From assembly GCA_017429265.1 (NCBI GenBank), contig JAFRPG010000058.1, positions 84,402-148,401 on the forward strand: 64,000 bases of DNA, read 5' to 3'. Every line of letters begins with the position of its first letter. Position 1 is the stretch's first letter. Of the stretch, positions 61,333-64,000 are shown piece after piece. The position numbers and the translations under genes are program-made. The notes under the pieces are model-generated. The model was not told the origin of the DNA. It did not search any database and saw only the letters and a list, made by a program, of their open reading frames with translations. Origin of the DNA: Clostridia bacterium (lineage in GTDB: Bacteria; Bacillota; Clostridia; Christensenellales; Aristaeellaceae).

Positions 61333-62796
61333 GTGGCGAAGTACGTGCTGTCCGTGGATCAGAGCACTCAGGGCACCAAGGCGCTGATCTTTGACGCGGC
61401 GGGCAAAATGCTGTCCCGGGCAGACCTGCCCCATCGGCAAATCGTCAACGCTGCCGGATGGGTGTCTCACGATCCGGAGGAAATCTATCAGAATACGCTG
61501 AAAGTCGTGCGCATGGCCGCCGAGAAAGCGGGCGCGGACCCGTCCCATATTGTCTGCATGGGACTTAGCAATCAGCGGGAAACCACCGTGGCCTGGGATA
61601 AAGTCAGCGGCAAACCCGTCTGTGACGCCATTGTATGGCAGTGCGCCCGCGCTGCTGACGTTTGTGCCAGAGTGGAGAAAGCCGGGATCGGCGATCTTGT
61701 GAGGGATCATACCGGCATCCCCATCTCGCCCTATTTTCCGGCAGCCAAAATGGCGTGGATCCTTCAAAACGTGCCTGAGGCGAAAAACCTGGCGGAAAAG
61801 AATCAGTTAGGCATGGGCACCATCGACGCCTGGCTGGTGTGGAAGCTGACAGGACAGTACAGGACCGATTATTCCAATGCCTCCCGTACGCAGCTGTTCA
61901 ACCTTCATACGCTGGCATGGGATGCGGATATCTGTGCTGCCTTCGGCATTCATCCTGACGGCCTGCCCGCCGTGACGGATTCCGACGCCGTCTTTGGCAA
62001 GACGGATCTGGACGGCTGGCTGCCCGGGAAGATTCCTGTCTGCGGGGTGCTGGGCGACAGCCACGCCGCGTTGTTCGGCCACGGCTGTGTCGACGCGGGT
62101 ATGACCAAAGCGACTTATGGTACGGGCTCCTCCATCATGATGAACATCGGGCCGGACTTCATCGCCTCAAAAAACGGATTGGTGACTTCTCTGGCCTGGA
62201 AACACAAGGACCGGATCAGCTATGTGATGGAGGGCAACCTCAATTACACCGGCGCGGTGATTACCTGGCTCAAGGACAGTCTGGGGCTGATCGCTTCGGC
62301 AGGCGAAACGGAAGCCATGGCAAGGCAGGCGCATCCGGCTGATACCACCTGTCTGGTTCCTGCTTTCTCAGGGCTTGGCGCACCGTACTGGAAGAGCGAT
62401 GCCCGTGCCTTACTCTGCGACATGGGCCGCACCACGGGCAAGAACGAAATTGTTCGTGCGGCTCTGGACAGCATTGCCTTTCAGATCTATGATGTGATCA
62501 CTGCCATGGAAAGAGACACCGGCATTCATCTGCCCGTCCTGCGGGTGGACGGAGGTCCGACCCGGAACGGCTATCTGATGCAGTTCCAGAGTGATCTGCT
62601 GAACACACCGGTCAATTGTCCCAAAGCGGAGGAACTGTCCGCCATTGGTGCGGCCAGAATGGCAGGGGTTTCCTACGGTCTTTATCCTGATGCTGCGCAC
62701 TGCGCCTTGCAATATACCACTTACACTCCGCGTATGCGGGACGAAGAGCGGCGTGAGAAGCTGAAACGCTGGCAGACGGCCGTCGGTCGACTATAA
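61333..62796 (+). CDS. FGGY-family carbohydrate kinase
   Basis: The 487-residue kinase has the two FGGY domains: phosphate-1 region VLSVDQSTQGTKALIFD, CMGLSNQRETTVAWDKVSGKPVCDAIVWQ, TYGTGSSIMMNIG, GLGAPYWKSDARALLCDMGRTTGKNE and DGGPTRNGYLMQFQSDLL. Overall it is closest in look to glycerol kinase, but gene context (isomerase plus split transketolase) suggests it phosphorylates a ketose such as apulose or xylulose. GTG start at 61333, 3 bp after the transketolase stop. Confidence 0.85.
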   Translation: MAKYVLSVDQSTQGTKALIFDAAGKMLSRADLPHRQIVNAAGWVSHDPEEIYQNTLKVVRMAAEKAGADPSHIVCMGLSNQRETTVAWDKVSGKPVCDAIVWQCARAADVCARVEKAGIGDLVRDHTGIPISPYFPAAKMAWILQNVPEAKNLAEKNQLGMGTIDAWLVWKLTGQYRTDYSNASRTQLFNLHTLAWDADICAAFGIHPDGLPAVTDSDAVFGKTDLDGWLPGKIPVCGVLGDSHAALFGHGCVDAGMTKATYGTGSSIMMNIGPDFIASKNGLVTSLAWKHKDRISYVMEGNLNYTGAVITWLKDSLGLIASAGETEAMARQAHPADTTCLVPAFSGLGAPYWKSDARALLCDMGRTTGKNEIVRAALDSIAFQIYDVITAMERDTGIHLPVLRVDGGPTRNGYLMQFQSDLLNTPVNCPKAEELSAIGAARMAGVSYGLYPDAAHCALQYTTYTPRMRDEERREKLKRWQTAVGRL

Positions 62797-62874
62797 CCGA
62801 AGAAAAGGGCGGTTTGTTTCCGAATGATCCCGCCATGACCATGTATCCGACAACAGTACCACAGGAGGGATATC

Positions 62875-64000
62875 TTGAAGTACAGTCTGGCTATCGACAT
62901 CGGCGCGTCCAGCGGCCGCCATATTGTGGGCTGGCTCGAGAACGGCGAACTCCGGACGGAGGAAGTCTACCGCTTTCCGAACGGTGTCTCCGAGCGGGAC
63001 GGCCATCTGACCTGGGACGCCGAAGCCCTGGAAGCCCATGTGCGTGCAGGAATCGATGAGGCGCTGAAGCGGTTTTCTGAGATCGGGAGCCTGTCTGTTG
63101 ACACCTGGGGCGTGGACTACGTTCTGATGGACGGCAAAAATGCTGTCCTGCCTTGCTATGCCTATCGGGACAGCCGCACGGAGGCGGTGATCCCGCAAGT
63201 TCACGAAAAGATGCCCTTCGCGGAGCTGTACCGCCGGACAGGCGTCCAGTTCCAGCCCTTCAACACGATCTACCAGCTGTACGCTGACAAGCTGGCCGGG
63301 CGGCTGGACAGCGCAACGGATTTCCTGATGATCCCGGAATACCTGATGTACCGTCTCTGCGGTGTGAAGAGTCATGAATACACGAATGCCACCACGGGCG
63401 GCATGGTCAGCGCGGAGACGGGGGAGTACGATGAGACGATCATCGAAGCCCTCGGGTTGCCCAAACGCTTCTTCAAGCCTCTACAGCGCCCCGGCACGGT
63501 GATCGGAACGTACAAGGGCATCCGGGTCATGCTCTGCGCCACCCACGACACGGGCAGCGCGGTGGAGGGCATCCCCATGGAGGATGACGCGCTGTACATC
63601 TCCTCGGGCACCTGGAGTCTCCTGGGCGCGAAAGTGAAAAAGCCCATCACCGACGAGGCCAGCCGCGCCGCCAACTATTCCAATGAGGGCGGCGTGGGCT
63701 ACACACGGTACCAGAAGAACATCATGGGCATGTGGATCGTCAACCGCCTGCGCGCCGAGCTCTGCCCGGACAAGCCCTGGGACGAGATCACCGCGGAGGC
63801 GCAGGAAAAGCACTTTGACCACACCGTGGACGTGAACGACCCCGTCTTTCTGGCCCCGGAGAGCATGATAGCCGCCTTCGATGAAAAACTGCCCCACCCG
63901 CCCAAGTGCGGCATGGCTTACTTCCGGTGCGCGTACCGCTCTCTCGCGCTAGGGTACAGGCAGGCGATCGACGAGATCGAGCGCAACACCGGCAGGACCT
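62875..64000 (+). CDS. rhaB: Rhamnulokinase, 3' partial
   Basis: The frame begins at a TTG with AGGAGG 6 nt upstream and is open to the right edge (375 codons visible of about 470 usual). FGGY motifs of the rhamnulokinase branch are present: SLAIDIGASSGRHIVGWL, SLSVDTWGVDYVLMD, FQPFNTIYQLYADK, MLCATHDTGSAVEGIP and YISSGTWSLLGAK. It phosphorylates L-rhamnulose from the rhamnose freed by the GH78 enzymes. No rhamnose isomerase or aldolase is inside the window; they may follow. Confidence 0.9.
   Translation, partial: MKYSLAIDIGASSGRHIVGWLENGELRTEEVYRFPNGVSERDGHLTWDAEALEAHVRAGIDEALKRFSEIGSLSVDTWGVDYVLMDGKNAVLPCYAYRDSRTEAVIPQVHEKMPFAELYRRTGVQFQPFNTIYQLYADKLAGRLDSATDFLMIPEYLMYRLCGVKSHEYTNATTGGMVSAETGEYDETIIEALGLPKRFFKPLQRPGTVIGTYKGIRVMLCATHDTGSAVEGIPMEDDALYISSGTWSLLGAKVKKPITDEASRAANYSNEGGVGYTRYQKNIMGMWIVNRLRAELCPDKPWDEITAEAQEKHFDHTVDVNDPVFLAPESMIAAFDEKLPHPPKCGMAYFRCAYRSLALGYRQAIDEIERNTGRT

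Noticed and set aside
62797..62824. Two CCGA copies before rhamnulokinase as a sixth operator
   Set aside because: They are 23 bp apart rather than 21, no -10 is at 35 bp, and the gene is probably co-transcribed with the kinase upstream.
1..64000. tRNA, rRNA, riboswitch or CRISPR features
   Set aside because: No cloverleaf, rRNA-like, conserved aptamer or repeat-spacer pattern was found by eye; a covariance-model scan would settle small RNAs.

Overview
The window looks like a piece of a GC-rich Bacillota (Firmicutes, class Clostridia) chromosome, probably from a plant-glycan-degrading gut or rumen organism. The basis is the strong AGGAGG-type ribosome binding sites with some GTG and TTG starts, the YesM/YesN two-component pair, the LplB/YtcP-type sugar ABC permeases, a DUF624 (YesL) protein, and the many glycosidases without signal peptides. 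I cannot name the species. No rRNA, tRNA or CRISPR array was seen.

Region 1 (1-12.3 kb) is ordinary chromosome. It holds a partial metallopeptidase-like gene, a GNAT acetyltransferase, an acyl-ACP thioesterase, and an acyltransferase / zinc-ribbon membrane protein / esterase operon. A WYL-type regulator follows with a C39-like protein, then a secreted tannase-like esterase, and an aldo/keto reductase divergent from a TetR regulator. The last pair appears to share one palindromic -10 box. Two copies of a short inverted-repeat element lie at 9932-10094 and 12408-12505.

Region 2 (12.5-16.6 kb, minus strand) is a recombination-scarred accessory patch. It has small secreted proteins that share a nearly identical 62-bp leader, a 64-bp direct repeat, a truncated secreted paralogue fused to a serine-recombinase fragment, and a truncated AAA ATPase gene whose promoter lies in a perfect 14-bp inverted repeat.

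Region 3 (16.7-19.2 kb) carries an N-formylglutamate amidohydrolase-like gene with an apparent frameshift in an A7 run at its start, an XRE-HTH protein fused to an alarmone-hydrolase-like HD domain, and a small hypothetical gene.

Region 4 (19.3 kb to the right end) is a large glycan-utilisation locus. A minus-strand operon (MATE transporter, GH3, GH1, GH43, SGNH esterase, SDR, membrane protein) diverges from a plus-strand operon (YesL, GH43-CBM32, tannase-like esterase, GH78). Next come a sugar ABC importer without an ATPase, a YesM/YesN sensor-regulator pair, a secreted protein of unknown function followed by GH43, DUF5060-type, GH3, GH78, GH2, GH2-esterase and GH78 genes, and finally an isomerase, a split transketolase, an FGGY kinase and rhamnulokinase. 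The glycosidases lack signal peptides, so the inferred scheme is import of acetylated or esterified rhamnose-rich oligosaccharides (pectin RG-I or RG-II type) and intracellular hydrolysis, with the monosaccharides entering central metabolism through the last operon.

The main discovery is a shared promoter architecture at five operon starts of Region 4. Each has two TCGGA half-sites exactly 21 bp apart, and the proximal one begins exactly 35 bp before the -10 hexamer. This looks like the operator of an AraC-type activator, most simply the YesN-like regulator encoded inside the locus. The YesM/YesN promoter itself has no such site.
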